From contig NZ_QKTW01000027.1 in the NCBI RefSeq assembly GCF_003236175.1, positions 125,600 to 189,599 on the forward strand: a stretch of 64,000 bases of DNA. The letters run 5' to 3'. The DNA comes from Taibaiella soli. Its GTDB lineage: Bacteria; Bacteroidota; Bacteroidia; Chitinophagales; Chitinophagaceae. A program made the translations under genes and the position numbers. The notes beneath the pieces were generated by a model. It had not been told where the DNA came from, ran no database searches, and was given only the letters and a program-made list of their open reading frames with translations. This document shows positions 44,618 to 53,458 of this stretch, one piece after another. Position 1 is the first letter of the stretch; every line of letters begins with the position of its first letter.

Positions 44618-45595
44618 ATGCGCAAACTTTTACTCCTGCTCGCTGCTGCCGCAGCAACCGTTTCTGTAAAGGCCCAGACAGTCTCTACATTTGACTCCTT
44701 AGCACTTTCCAAAAGTGACACATTTTATGTGAACACTGCCAATTCAATGACCGATCAGGGTTTTAACGATGGTCTTGCTCATTTCGATTATTACTACGAT
44801 ACTTCTTATGGCGGCTATTGGACTGCGGGTTGGTTGTATTCAAATATGACCGACAGCGTCACCAGCGGTTATACCAACATGTATTCAGCTAAAGCAGGTA
44901 AAGGTTACAATGGCTCTGCGCAATACGCTGTAGCGAACGGCGACGCCATGATCCGCTTGATTAATCAAGGTTTGGGTCAGCCGGTTTCAGGTTTGTACAT
45001 TACCAACAGCACTTATACATACAACAGCATGCGTGATGGCGATGGTTTTGCTAAGAAATTTACTGCAGCAGATTCCGATTGGTTTAAAGTAACCATCAAA
45101 GGTTATTCTGGTGGTCAATTGACAACTGACAGCGTTAATTTTATGCTGGCTGATTTTACCAAAGCCGATTCTACACAGGATTACATTCAGAAAGACTGGG
45201 CTTGGGTTGACCTGAGTTCACTCGGTGCTGTAGATAGCATTACCTTCCATTTGTCTTCTTCCGATAATGGCCAGTACGGCATGAATACACCGGGCTTCTT
45301 CTGTATTGATAACTTTACGTCGTCTTATATTTATCCAAATGGCGTTCCTTCGGTAATGGCAAACCTTGCAAAAGTTTACCCGAACCCGGCTACAGATAAA
45401 TTGTTCGTAGAACTGGCAAATACCACTTCGGTGAATCAAGTAAATGTAATTGATATGGCCGGTCGTGTAATACTGAGCCAGCCAGTTGCTGGAGATAAAG
45501 TAATTTTGAATACGGCAAACCTTGCAGCAGGTACTTATTATCTGCAGTTGAGCGGCGATGCTGTTCATGCAGGAACCCGCTTTGTAAAACAATAA
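44618..45595 (+). CDS. DUF4465 surface protein with T9SS tail, riboswitch-controlled
   Basis: A 325-residue secreted protein. Signal peptide 1-19 (VSVKA-Q); residues about 25-240 are a DUF4465 domain (GFAKKFTAADSDWFKVTIKG, DWAWVDLSSLGAVDS, SSSDNGQYGMNTPGFFCIDN); residues about 252-325 a Por tail (KVYPNPATDKLFVEL to LAAGTYYLQL). It is the first gene after the cobalamin riboswitch. DUF4465 proteins recur in Bacteroidota corrinoid-uptake loci, where surface proteins such as BtuH bind B12 (family knowledge, exact equivalence unverified). Likely a surface-anchored corrinoid binder (inference). Confidence 0.88.
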   Translation: MRKLLLLLAAAAATVSVKAQTVSTFDSLALSKSDTFYVNTANSMTDQGFNDGLAHFDYYYDTSYGGYWTAGWLYSNMTDSVTSGYTNMYSAKAGKGYNGSAQYAVANGDAMIRLINQGLGQPVSGLYITNSTYTYNSMRDGDGFAKKFTAADSDWFKVTIKGYSGGQLTTDSVNFMLADFTKADSTQDYIQKDWAWVDLSSLGAVDSITFHLSSSDNGQYGMNTPGFFCIDNFTSSYIYPNGVPSVMANLAKVYPNPATDKLFVELANTTSVNQVNVIDMAGRVILSQPVAGDKVILNTANLAAGTYYLQLSGDAVHAGTRFVKQ

Positions 45596-45625
45596 TCCGG
45601 AGCTTTCCGAAGAAAATAGAATCTG

Positions 45626-46627
45626 ATGAAAAAAGCCATTTCGGCCATTATACTCAGTCTGAGCAGTCTGTCTGCGGCGCAAGCACAATTTGCGCCACAG
45701 GCAGGTGTTTCAGGAACCACGGCAATACCAGCCAGCAGCAGCCAGTTTGTAGGCTGGGCCACACATTGTGATGTGCAACGCGGCTGGATGGATATCGCAG
45801 ATCAATCACTTGGCAGGGTTTCAGCCGGTGATAGCAGCGTGGTAGTAGGCGCGCCTGATAATTATATTATGAGTCTCGGTGACAGCGGTGTGGCAGTGCT
45901 CACATTTGCCCATCCGATTGTAAACGGCCCTGGTTACGATTTTGCTGTCTTCGAAAATGGCTTTGCCAATCCGAATAACCCGGAGGAAGCCTATCTGGAG
46001 TTTGCATTCGTAGAAGTAAGTTCGGACGGCGTCAATTATGTTCGTTTTCCTGTTACTTCCAATACACAAGATACCGCGCAGATTGCCGGTACCGGTGAGT
46101 ATATGGTAGCAAGCCTGGTCAATAACCTGGCAGGGAAATACATCGGTAATTACGGAACGCCATTTGATTTAAGTGAACTTTCGGGTGCTGCCAATCTCGA
46201 CCTGAACAATATTACTCATGTTCGTTTGGTAGACGTAATTGGCTCCATTGGTGCGCTCGGTACCGTAGATATGAATAACCACAAGATCAATGATCCTTAT
46301 CCTACGCCGTTCCCAACCGGAGGTTTTGATCTGGATGCCGTAGGTGTTATTAATCAATCGACCACCGGTGTAGCAACAATCAATGGTAATAATGCTTTCC
46401 GCATTTATCCGAATCCCGCAACGGAGAAAATTGTTTTTCATTGCGATCGGACTCCTGAAGGAGCAACGCTTTCACTGACTGATGTAACTGGTAAAATTGT
46501 TTTGCAACAATCTGTAAGCGGAAACGATACGGAAATTAATCTGAATGCCTGCGCATCCGGTCTTTACTATCTGGTGCTGAACGATGCGAAAGGAAATAAA
46601 TGGGTGGAGAAAATCTCAAAATTGTAA
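45626..46627 (+). CDS. Secreted beta-rich surface protein with T9SS tail, B12 operon
   Basis: A 333-residue exported protein: signal peptide 1-20 (SAAQA-Q), a beta-rich domain of about 230 residues (GAPDNYIMSLGDSGVAVLTF, GYDFAVFENGF, VEVSSDGVNYVRFP, HVRLVDVIGS) and a Por tail (RIYPNPATEKIVFH onward). The domain resembles the unnamed cell-surface proteins found beside BtuB-type receptors in Bacteroidota. It follows the DUF4465 gene by 30 bases in the riboswitch-controlled operon. A corrinoid-binding or scaffold role is inferred from context only. Confidence 0.85.
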   Translation: MKKAISAIILSLSSLSAAQAQFAPQAGVSGTTAIPASSSQFVGWATHCDVQRGWMDIADQSLGRVSAGDSSVVVGAPDNYIMSLGDSGVAVLTFAHPIVNGPGYDFAVFENGFANPNNPEEAYLEFAFVEVSSDGVNYVRFPVTSNTQDTAQIAGTGEYMVASLVNNLAGKYIGNYGTPFDLSELSGAANLDLNNITHVRLVDVIGSIGALGTVDMNNHKINDPYPTPFPTGGFDLDAVGVINQSTTGVATINGNNAFRIYPNPATEKIVFHCDRTPEGATLSLTDVTGKIVLQQSVSGNDTEINLNACASGLYYLVLNDAKGNKWVEKISKL

Positions 46628-46646
46628 AGGAGTTCTGTTGAAAAGA

Positions 46647-47744
46647 ATGCAAATAAATCAGCGGTCAAAAAATCAGACATCAGCGATACTATTATTGCTG
46701 TGTTGCTTTTTGTTTGCCTGTAAAAAGGATAAGCCCGGCGGCTCCTATACACTGCCTTCCACAGACACAACCAGACAAGTGCTGGTGGTTTGCGAAGGAA
46801 GTCTGGGTAATGGCAATTCTGCGCTGACGCTGTATTTGCCCAATAAGGATTCGGTGTATGAAGATGTTTACAAAGCAGCAAACGGGCAATCGCTCGGGGA
46901 TGTTTTTCAGAGCATCACACCCATTGGCAGCAACTATTTTCTCTGCATCAATAACTCCGACAAAATTTTAGTGATCAATAAAACAGACTGGACATTGCAG
47001 AGCTCCATCAGTATTCCGAAGCCGCGTTATATACTGCCGGTTTCAGAACACAAAGCTTATGTTTCCAGCCTGTTCAGCAACAAACTTTACACGATCGATC
47101 CTGTCACCATGCAAACAACAGACACGATCGTAATGCCTTATCAAAATACAGAAGGTCTTACACTTTCAAACGATGGAAACAGCGTGCTGGTTTGCGTTTG
47201 GGATACTGCCAATAATCATCTTTATTCGGTAGATATTGCAACCAATACACCAACGCAGTCTACAACATTGGCTGGTTATGCACCACAAGAAGCGTTCTAT
47301 GATAAAGAGGGCAAGCTTTGGGTTTTATCGGGAAATGTAACCAAGAAAAAAGACGCGGCGCTCACGCGCATTGATCCGGTGAGCGGCAATGTAATTAAGA
47401 CTTATCAGTTCCCGACAGGCGCAGATGTTGTCCGTCCGGTGACGAATATCGCCAAAGATTCCATTTACTTCATCGAGGTAAATTATACCGGCGGTACTCA
47501 ATACAACGGCGTCTACCGCATGAATATTAACGATGCGACACTGCCTTCGCAAGCCTTTGTACAGGCTACAGCATATCAGTATTTCTGGGGCCTGGGCGTT
47601 GATCCGCTGAGCGGAAATATTTACGTCGCCGATCCGAAAGGCTTTGTGCAAAAAGGTTCGGTGTACATTTACAGTCCGGATGGTACCAAAACCGATGAGT
47701 TTAAAACCAGTGTAGGTCCGGGACATATTTACTTTAAAATTTAG
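46647..47744 (+). CDS. BtuG-like beta-propeller lipoprotein (B12 capture)
   Basis: A 365-residue lipoprotein: a leader of about 25 residues ends in the lipobox LFACKK (lipidated Cys), with following KKD consistent with surface export in Bacteroidota. The rest is a YncE/NHL-type seven-bladed propeller (NSDKILVINKTDWT, NKLYTIDPVTMQTTD, NHLYSVDIATNTP, LTRIDPVSGNVIKTY, YWFGLGVDPLSGNIYVAD-like blades). In Bacteroides, BtuG is such a lipoprotein, capping BtuB and binding B12 with very high affinity. The gene is directly before the receptor (3 bases). A TTG at 46638 after AAAGGAG is an alternative start. Confidence 0.87.
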   Translation: MQINQRSKNQTSAILLLLCCFLFACKKDKPGGSYTLPSTDTTRQVLVVCEGSLGNGNSALTLYLPNKDSVYEDVYKAANGQSLGDVFQSITPIGSNYFLCINNSDKILVINKTDWTLQSSISIPKPRYILPVSEHKAYVSSLFSNKLYTIDPVTMQTTDTIVMPYQNTEGLTLSNDGNSVLVCVWDTANNHLYSVDIATNTPTQSTTLAGYAPQEAFYDKEGKLWVLSGNVTKKKDAALTRIDPVSGNVIKTYQFPTGADVVRPVTNIAKDSIYFIEVNYTGGTQYNGVYRMNINDATLPSQAFVQATAYQYFWGLGVDPLSGNIYVADPKGFVQKGSVYIYSPDGTKTDEFKTSVGPGHIYFKI

Positions 47745-47747
47745 CAA

Positions 47748-49682
47748 GTGCATCATAAATGCAACATATCCCTATGCAAACTGGAAATAGCATTGCTTTC
47801 TGCGATGCTATTTTTCTTTTCCAATGTGCAGGGCCAGCAATTGGCAGATACGCTGCATGAACTAAAAGTGAAGGGAAAAAAAGACCGTCATCAGACCGAC
47901 GATCTCCGTATTAAGAATTATGCATCAGGTATGAAAGTGCAGACGATCGACAGTACCATGATGCAGGTTTATCAGCAACAATCTGTAGCCAGTCTGCTTG
48001 CTCAGCAGGTGCCTGTTTTCATCAAGTCTTATGGATTTAACGGTGTAGCCACGCTCAATTTTCGTGGCTCGTCTGCCGCACAATCACAAGTACTTTGGAA
48101 CGGCATTCCTTTGCAGAACGCATCTTTAGGATTAACGGATGTTTCATTATTGCCGGTTTCGCTGATGGATAAAATCAATATCGTGTACGGCGGTTCAGCG
48201 GCATTGCTTGGAAGCGGTAACGTAGGTGGTGCAGTAATGCTGGAGAATGATGCACCGTCCTTTGATTCGAATAGAAAATTTAAACTGCAGTTGTCTGGCG
48301 CAGCAGGCAGTTTCGGGCAATATCAGGCAGGTGCGAAAGCAAGTTTCAGCAGCAAAAACTGGTTTACTTCACTGCAAGCTTTCGGACAAACGGCACAAAA
48401 TAATTTTACGTTCACTGACCAGAAACGTATGGATCAGTCGATGCCAAATGCACAGTTAAAGGGCGGGGGATTGCTCTGGCAAACAGCGTGGCGACCGAAT
48501 ATCTACAATACTTTCAGCCTTTCGGCCTGGTTTCAATACTATGACCGGCAAATTCCGCCAGCGCTATTTGAAGACATTTCTGTAAAAGAACAGAAAGATG
48601 AATCCGCGCGATTCCTGCTACAATGGCAACATCAGAAAGGCGCATCTAAATGGTATGCGAAACTTGCTTATTTGCAAGATGGCATGAAATACCGCGACAG
48701 TCTAAGTCTGTTGAACACAAACAATATTACCCGTCAGATATATGGTGAAGCTGGTTGGCAGCATAGTTTAAATGCACACCATGACGTACTCTTTTTTGTT
48801 CCGATGCAAACTTCCTGGTTTACCGGCGACAAAGCACATACGCAAACTAAGCTGGCATTGGCTGCAGCCTGGCGAATGCACTATATTAATGACCGTTTGC
48901 AAGTGGCAATCAATGCCCGAGATGAATGGGTGAACAGTAATAATTTCTTTCTGCCGGGAGCGAATGCTTCTTATCAGTTACTATCCTGGCTGAAGCTGAA
49001 AGCCAATGTGCAAAAGACATACCGGGTGCCAACGTTAAATGAATTGTATTATGATCCCGGTGGTAATAAAGATCTCAAACCAGAACAGGGCTGGGGTGAA
49101 GACTGCGGTTATACAATCGATCTGCATTTCGCCAAACGGTTTACACTACACCAGGAAACTTCGATTTTTAACCGCAATATCAACGACTGGATTATCTGGT
49201 ACGGCGGTTCCATCTGGACGCCACACAACATTGCCAGCGTACATAGCAGAGGTATTGAAACCAGTAATACCCTTACCATTCAGCTCAATAAATGGCAATT
49301 ACATTTTGGATTGAATACGGAATATGTGCTGGCCACAACGACAAGCAGCTACGTACAAAATGATGGTAGTATCGGCATGCAGATTCCTTACACGCCGCGA
49401 TATCAATGGCAGGCAAACATCGGATGTGCTTACAAAGGATTTTATCTGAATTATAATCACACCTACGTCGGCTATCGCTTTCTTACAAACGACGAGTCTG
49501 TTTATCTTGATCCATATCAGACGGGAAATGTACAGCTGATGTATTCATTCCCTTTCAGGAACGCAAATTGGCGCGCATCTCTTCAATGCAATAATATCTG
49601 GAATCAACAATATGAGGTAGTGGCGGCAAGACCAATGCCGGGCGTGAACTGGCTTGCCGGTTTGGCTGTGAGTTTGTGGTAG
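47748..49682 (+). CDS. btuB: BtuB-like TonB-dependent cobalamin receptor
   Basis: A 644-residue outer-membrane receptor. Signal peptide to about residue 29 (NVQG-Q), plug with LNFRGSSAAQSQVLWNGIPLQN and KINIVYGGSAALLGSGNVGGAV, then a barrel ending in the outer-membrane signature LAGLAVSLW. Length and short extracellular loops match BtuB rather than SusC-type receptors. It is the last gene of a riboswitch-controlled operon and follows a BtuG-like lipoprotein by 3 bases, giving strong context for corrinoid transport. The GTG at 47748 is the best start. Confidence 0.88.
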   Translation: MHHKCNISLCKLEIALLSAMLFFFSNVQGQQLADTLHELKVKGKKDRHQTDDLRIKNYASGMKVQTIDSTMMQVYQQQSVASLLAQQVPVFIKSYGFNGVATLNFRGSSAAQSQVLWNGIPLQNASLGLTDVSLLPVSLMDKINIVYGGSAALLGSGNVGGAVMLENDAPSFDSNRKFKLQLSGAAGSFGQYQAGAKASFSSKNWFTSLQAFGQTAQNNFTFTDQKRMDQSMPNAQLKGGGLLWQTAWRPNIYNTFSLSAWFQYYDRQIPPALFEDISVKEQKDESARFLLQWQHQKGASKWYAKLAYLQDGMKYRDSLSLLNTNNITRQIYGEAGWQHSLNAHHDVLFFVPMQTSWFTGDKAHTQTKLALAAAWRMHYINDRLQVAINARDEWVNSNNFFLPGANASYQLLSWLKLKANVQKTYRVPTLNELYYDPGGNKDLKPEQGWGEDCGYTIDLHFAKRFTLHQETSIFNRNINDWIIWYGGSIWTPHNIASVHSRGIETSNTLTIQLNKWQLHFGLNTEYVLATTTSSYVQNDGSIGMQIPYTPRYQWQANIGCAYKGFYLNYNHTYVGYRFLTNDESVYLDPYQTGNVQLMYSFPFRNANWRASLQCNNIWNQQYEVVAARPMPGVNWLAGLAVSLW

Positions 49683-50124
49683 TTTCCGCAATGTGTTCTT
49701 CTCGCAAAAGCATTATATTTTTAACGAAAATCTCTTGCGGCGCTCGCTACGGCGCTAAGTCCGTATTTAAAAACAAGCATTATAAATTATACCCTAGCGC
49801 CTCCGTGAGCGTTGCGAGAAAAACTTACGCGTCTTTGCGTGAAATAGACTCGATTTTTTTGAAAAAATATATCTTTTTAAGTCCTTCTTCCCAGGAGCTT
49901 TTTCAGCTTTTTATCATCAGTAAAGTCTGATTCTCAATACTATTTTATTTGTTCATTTGCAATGGATTAACTTCTTTTGTGCTGGTCTCAGCCCATAAAT
50001 GACTAGATAAAATACCTCCCGTTCCATTTATATCGTATTAGCAGATTTGCGCGCTGTTTTGAGCAGCAATGCCTGTTAAGTTGTCGGGGTATTAATTAAT
50101 AACCATGTTTTATCATAGTTAGAA
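49683..50124. other. Intergenic region with a repeat copy
   Basis: A 442-base gap after btuB. It holds copy 1 of a 101-bp repeat (49744-49844); the rest has no recognised feature. Confidence 0.6.
49744..49844. repeat. 101-bp intergenic repeat, copy 1
   Basis: Matches 51763-51863 in the same orientation with 7 mismatches in 101 bases. Ends in CTTACGCGTCTTTGCGTGAAA. Confidence 0.93.
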
Positions 50125-51714
50125 ATGGAAAAATATTACAAGAGAATACTACAAAGAACGTTGCTCATTACGTTGATGATGGCGAATAAAAGTATCATCG
50201 CTAACGCCCAGTTTGGAGGTGTCCCCATAGAATCATTCCCTGGTTATTTCACTTATTTTGACCCTGCTGCTGCAAATAATCCTCCGGGATCTGATACTGC
50301 AAATAAAGCGATACTTTATTATAAAGATCTGCGTAGCTCCGGGACAATGTCTTTAATATATACGGACCGTAACGACGATACAATATGTGCCTGCATGGCG
50401 GGACATCAGATTCGCTCCTTCTTTCCGGCAGGAGTAGTAAGTCTGGGGCCTTTTGCAAGTACCATTGACGTTTACTCGGATTATATGGGACGCGATTCGG
50501 TGGCTACAATTAACGGTGTCACTTATCATTTGAATAAGAATACTGGCAATTATTCAAAGAGCGTGTTGACCGGAGGGAATTTAGTAGCCTATTATTACAA
50601 TCAGGCACAGGCCACTGCACCCGATATCGCTTTGGTACTTATTGATGGACGCCAGCTACTTAATCGAAAAATTGGGAAACTAGGATATGATCTTGATAAA
50701 TTCAACTGGGGCACGAGTGAATACTATTCCATAAGCTATCCGCATAATTATCCGCAGCGACTACAGGACGAATATGAAATAACGGTGAATGGGACGGATT
50801 TAGCCTGGGTGCTCACATCATTGCCTTTTGCAGCCGCTCCTGGAAGTTCGGGTGCTCCGTTAATCAAACGACCAGGTTCCCCTTCCGAACCATGGTACAT
50901 GCGCGGCGTAATGAGTACAGCAAATTATGTTGCTGGCGAAGTCGTATATGATCGTTTTCTTAATGATAATTTTGAATTTAGTTATGAGCAGGGCTTTACC
51001 AAAATCGGTGTAATCGCAGAAGAGATAAAACGCCATTGCTGGAAAAACAGGGATTCGTCGTACATCATTGCAAATGGCCTCAACAAAAAGCCGACATTGG
51101 TTGATAACAGTATTAATCTGGCACAATTCACAACGAAGCGGTCCATAACGAGCGCATCCGGAATCCCTGGAGTTGCGTCCTTCTCTGGCCCGCTTAAGAA
51201 GCGCATAATGGCGTCTTACATTCCCGGAGGAGAGGTAGAATTAAGTGGATTTACTATGCCTTCCATTTATCCTGGCGACGCTGCTGATTGGTTGCTGGTT
51301 TTAGCGGGTAAGGAAATTAACGTACTGCCGGAATTTAGTTATACCGCAACCGGTTTATCTGAGTTGACATTAGGAACCGTGGTCGGTGGCGTCGGATCGT
51401 TAGCAGGTTCCGCACGAATATCTGATAGTATTGAGACTCCACAACCGGCAGCCTTTAACGGTAAAGAAATAAATCGCCAATTCAGTATATATCCAAATCC
51501 AAGTCCAGAAGGAGCATTTCATATTTCACTTCCTTTGGAAGGGCACTATCGGGTTGAAGTGATTGGCATGGACGGGAAGACAGTCTTCCATTCCGGATGC
51601 GATACAAATCCGTTTGTGGTCAAAATGCCAGCTATATCTAAAGGAACTTTTCTATTAAATGTTTACGCCACAGGTGAACATACCCCCGTTTACAGCCAGT
51701 TAGTGATTTACTAA
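50125..51714 (+). CDS. Secreted trypsin-like serine peptidase homologue with T9SS tail
   Basis: A 529-residue exported protein with no family that I recognise outright. A signal peptide runs to about residue 28 (IIANA-Q). Order and motifs fit a chymotrypsin-fold protease: CACMAGHQI (His94), PDIALVLID (Asp167) and APGSSGAPLI (Ser242, GxSGxP), the same order as His-Asp-Ser in the S1 family. A roughly 200-residue beta-rich middle precedes the Por tail (SIYPNPSPEGAFHI). Catalytic competence is inferred from motifs only. The gene is flanked by direct 101-bp repeats. Confidence 0.72.
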   Translation: MEKYYKRILQRTLLITLMMANKSIIANAQFGGVPIESFPGYFTYFDPAAANNPPGSDTANKAILYYKDLRSSGTMSLIYTDRNDDTICACMAGHQIRSFFPAGVVSLGPFASTIDVYSDYMGRDSVATINGVTYHLNKNTGNYSKSVLTGGNLVAYYYNQAQATAPDIALVLIDGRQLLNRKIGKLGYDLDKFNWGTSEYYSISYPHNYPQRLQDEYEITVNGTDLAWVLTSLPFAAAPGSSGAPLIKRPGSPSEPWYMRGVMSTANYVAGEVVYDRFLNDNFEFSYEQGFTKIGVIAEEIKRHCWKNRDSSYIIANGLNKKPTLVDNSINLAQFTTKRSITSASGIPGVASFSGPLKKRIMASYIPGGEVELSGFTMPSIYPGDAADWLLVLAGKEINVLPEFSYTATGLSELTLGTVVGGVGSLAGSARISDSIETPQPAAFNGKEINRQFSIYPNPSPEGAFHISLPLEGHYRVEVIGMDGKTVFHSGCDTNPFVVKMPAISKGTFLLNVYATGEHTPVYSQLVIY

Positions 51715-51762
51715 AAGATAACAGTTTCCCGCAAAGACACATAAGGAACAAAGACGCAACCC

Positions 51763-51863
51763 TCGCGACGGTGCTAAGTCCAAATTTAAAAACAAGCATT
51801 ATAAATTATACCCTTGCGTCGCCGTGAGCGTTGCGAGAAAAACTTACGCGTCTTTGCGTGAAA
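51763..51863. repeat. 101-bp intergenic repeat, copy 2
   Basis: 93 percent identical to 49744-49844. Its right end supplies the stop codon and last residues of the minus-strand PAP2 gene. Confidence 0.93.
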
Positions 51864-52467
51864 CTCTCGCGCGCGAAAAGAACCTGTCCGGCTGAGACAG
51901 ATCAAAATAACGATTGTACATCCTGCCGGTGATAATACCGATACATGTTCCCAGAATGGCACCTACTGTGACATCCAGCGGAAAATGCACACCGACGTAT
52001 ACCTGCGAATAAGAAACAACAAACGCCCATAACAATGCTATCCACCAAACCCATTTGCGCAGCTTTCCTAATGTAATAGCGCCAAAAACACCCAATGAAA
52101 AGTGATTGGATGCGTGCGACGAAGGAAAACTATACCCGCTGCCGCAAGGCACAATGATATGCACCACTTGCTGCAAATATGGATTGTTACAAGGTCGTAA
52201 ACGATGAAAATATGGCTTGATCATTCCAGCGCTGATATGATCGGCGAGACCAAATGTGAGCAGAAAACCAAGGCACCAGATCACGCCTCTCCAGCCAAAA
52301 TTGCGGATGGTAAAAATCAGCAGGAACAGATACAAAGGCGCCCATGTATATTGATTCCGGAAATAGGGTACAATCGCATCCAGCACATTATTGTGCCATA
52401 CGGTATTGACATAATACCATATTTCATAATCGAGGTACACAATATTATCACGGAGTTCCTGCAGCAT
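51844..52467 (-). CDS. PAP2-family membrane phosphatase
   Basis: A 207-residue integral membrane phosphatase, probably acting on undecaprenyl pyrophosphate, phosphatidic acid or a lipid A phosphate. The three motifs are KPYFHRLRP (KxxxxxxRP), PSSHASNHF (PSGH type) and YVGVHFPLD (HxxxD; the preceding Arg of the third motif is Gln). Five to six helices. The last ten residues (SRARVSRKDA) are encoded inside the 101-bp repeat, so the original C-terminus has been replaced or shortened. It starts 2 bases after the methyltransferase gene. Confidence 0.9.
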   Translation of the reverse strand: MLQELRDNIVYLDYEIWYYVNTVWHNNVLDAIVPYFRNQYTWAPLYLFLLIFTIRNFGWRGVIWCLGFLLTFGLADHISAGMIKPYFHRLRPCNNPYLQQVVHIIVPCGSGYSFPSSHASNHFSLGVFGAITLGKLRKWVWWIALLWAFVVSYSQVYVGVHFPLDVTVGAILGTCIGIITGRMYNRYFDLSQPDRFFSRARVSRKDA

Positions 52468-52469
52468 GG

Positions 52470-53204
52470 TTATTTTTTGAAAATCATGATCATTCTTGGC
52501 GATTCTTTGGCATCGTAAGCGTTAAGCTTGTAGTCGCCGAATGTCTGTTCCAGCGTCATCCCGGCTGTCTCAAACATTCGTACAAAATCCTCTAATGAAA
52601 ATGCAGCAACGCTTTCCGAAAAATGCTTCGGCACATTGTCTGCGTCTGTAAAGTAAATATCTTTAATAATATGGTTGTTTTCTAGTCTTTTCCGGAGATC
52701 AAACTGATAACTGCCGCGATTTACAGTTTCCGCCGGCTTCAGTCGATCCAGCACATAACCTTTATTCAGGTAATCAATTACCAGCGTGCCTCCTTTTTTC
52801 AGGCCAGCGGCAAATGATTTCGCGGCAAGCAAATGATCGCGGTTATGCGCAAAATATCCGAAGCTTGTAAAAAAGTTAAAGGCGTAATCGAAATAGTTGA
52901 TATAAAATGGCATACGCATATCCTGCACATAAAATTGCAGATGATCATTCTCAAAAGCTTTTGCTTTTTCGATGCTGTGGTGCGACAGATCAACACCAAT
53001 TACATTATATCCATGCTCCGCCAGCTGCACTGCAAAGCGACCTTCCCCACAAGCAATGTCTACCATTCGGCTGCCGCCGGGAGGATTCAGGTGAGCTATG
53101 AGATTTTCCACAAATTCCTGTGCCTCCATATGATCTCTGTTTTGATACAAAATTTGATAATATGGAGACCCGAACCAACTTTCAAACCAATCTGTCTGTT
53201 GCAT
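52470..53204 (-). CDS. Class I SAM-dependent methyltransferase
   Basis: A 244-residue small-molecule-type methyltransferase. VDIACGEGRFAVQLAEHGYNVIGVD (about 44-68) contains motif I and the acidic strand-2 end, YVQDMRMPFY the third motif and FDYAFNFFTSFGYF the catalytic-face strand. Methyltransf_11/25 group. An N-terminal segment WFESWFGSPYYQILYQNRD is typical of many Bacteroidota homologues. First gene of a two-gene unit with PAP2. Substrate unknown. Confidence 0.87.
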   Translation of the reverse strand: MQQTDWFESWFGSPYYQILYQNRDHMEAQEFVENLIAHLNPPGGSRMVDIACGEGRFAVQLAEHGYNVIGVDLSHHSIEKAKAFENDHLQFYVQDMRMPFYINYFDYAFNFFTSFGYFAHNRDHLLAAKSFAAGLKKGGTLVIDYLNKGYVLDRLKPAETVNRGSYQFDLRKRLENNHIIKDIYFTDADNVPKHFSESVAAFSLEDFVRMFETAGMTLEQTFGDYKLNAYDAKESPRMIMIFKK

Positions 53205-53409
53205 AATGCCTTATTGTGCGCAACAAAAGTAAACTGAAATGTCTGATTTCTAAGAAAGTCAGAATTCAAAAGTCAAAATTCAAAAAAGCTTAAAGCGTTG
53301 GAGTACGATTATATGTTTTGATAAATTAAATACCAGCACTTAAATACAAGCGTTATCAACTGTCGATTATCTATTGTCAACTGAATAAGAATCAATCTTC
53401 AATCACAAA

Positions 53410-53440
53410 TTGAAAATCACAAATCTTAAATCTATCTTTG
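53410..53440 (+). promoter_or_regulatory. Bacteroidota-type promoter, TTG-N20-TATCTTTG
   Basis: TTG at 53410-53412 and TATCTTTG at 53433-53440 with 20-bp spacing match the phylum consensus; the ATG at 53459 follows 18 bases later. The best promoter seen in the window. Confidence 0.7.
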
Positions 53441-53458
53441 CAGCCAATTTTTAAAAGC

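Noticed and set aside
49676-49930. 84-residue frame after btuB
   Set aside because: Made largely of the 101-bp repeat.
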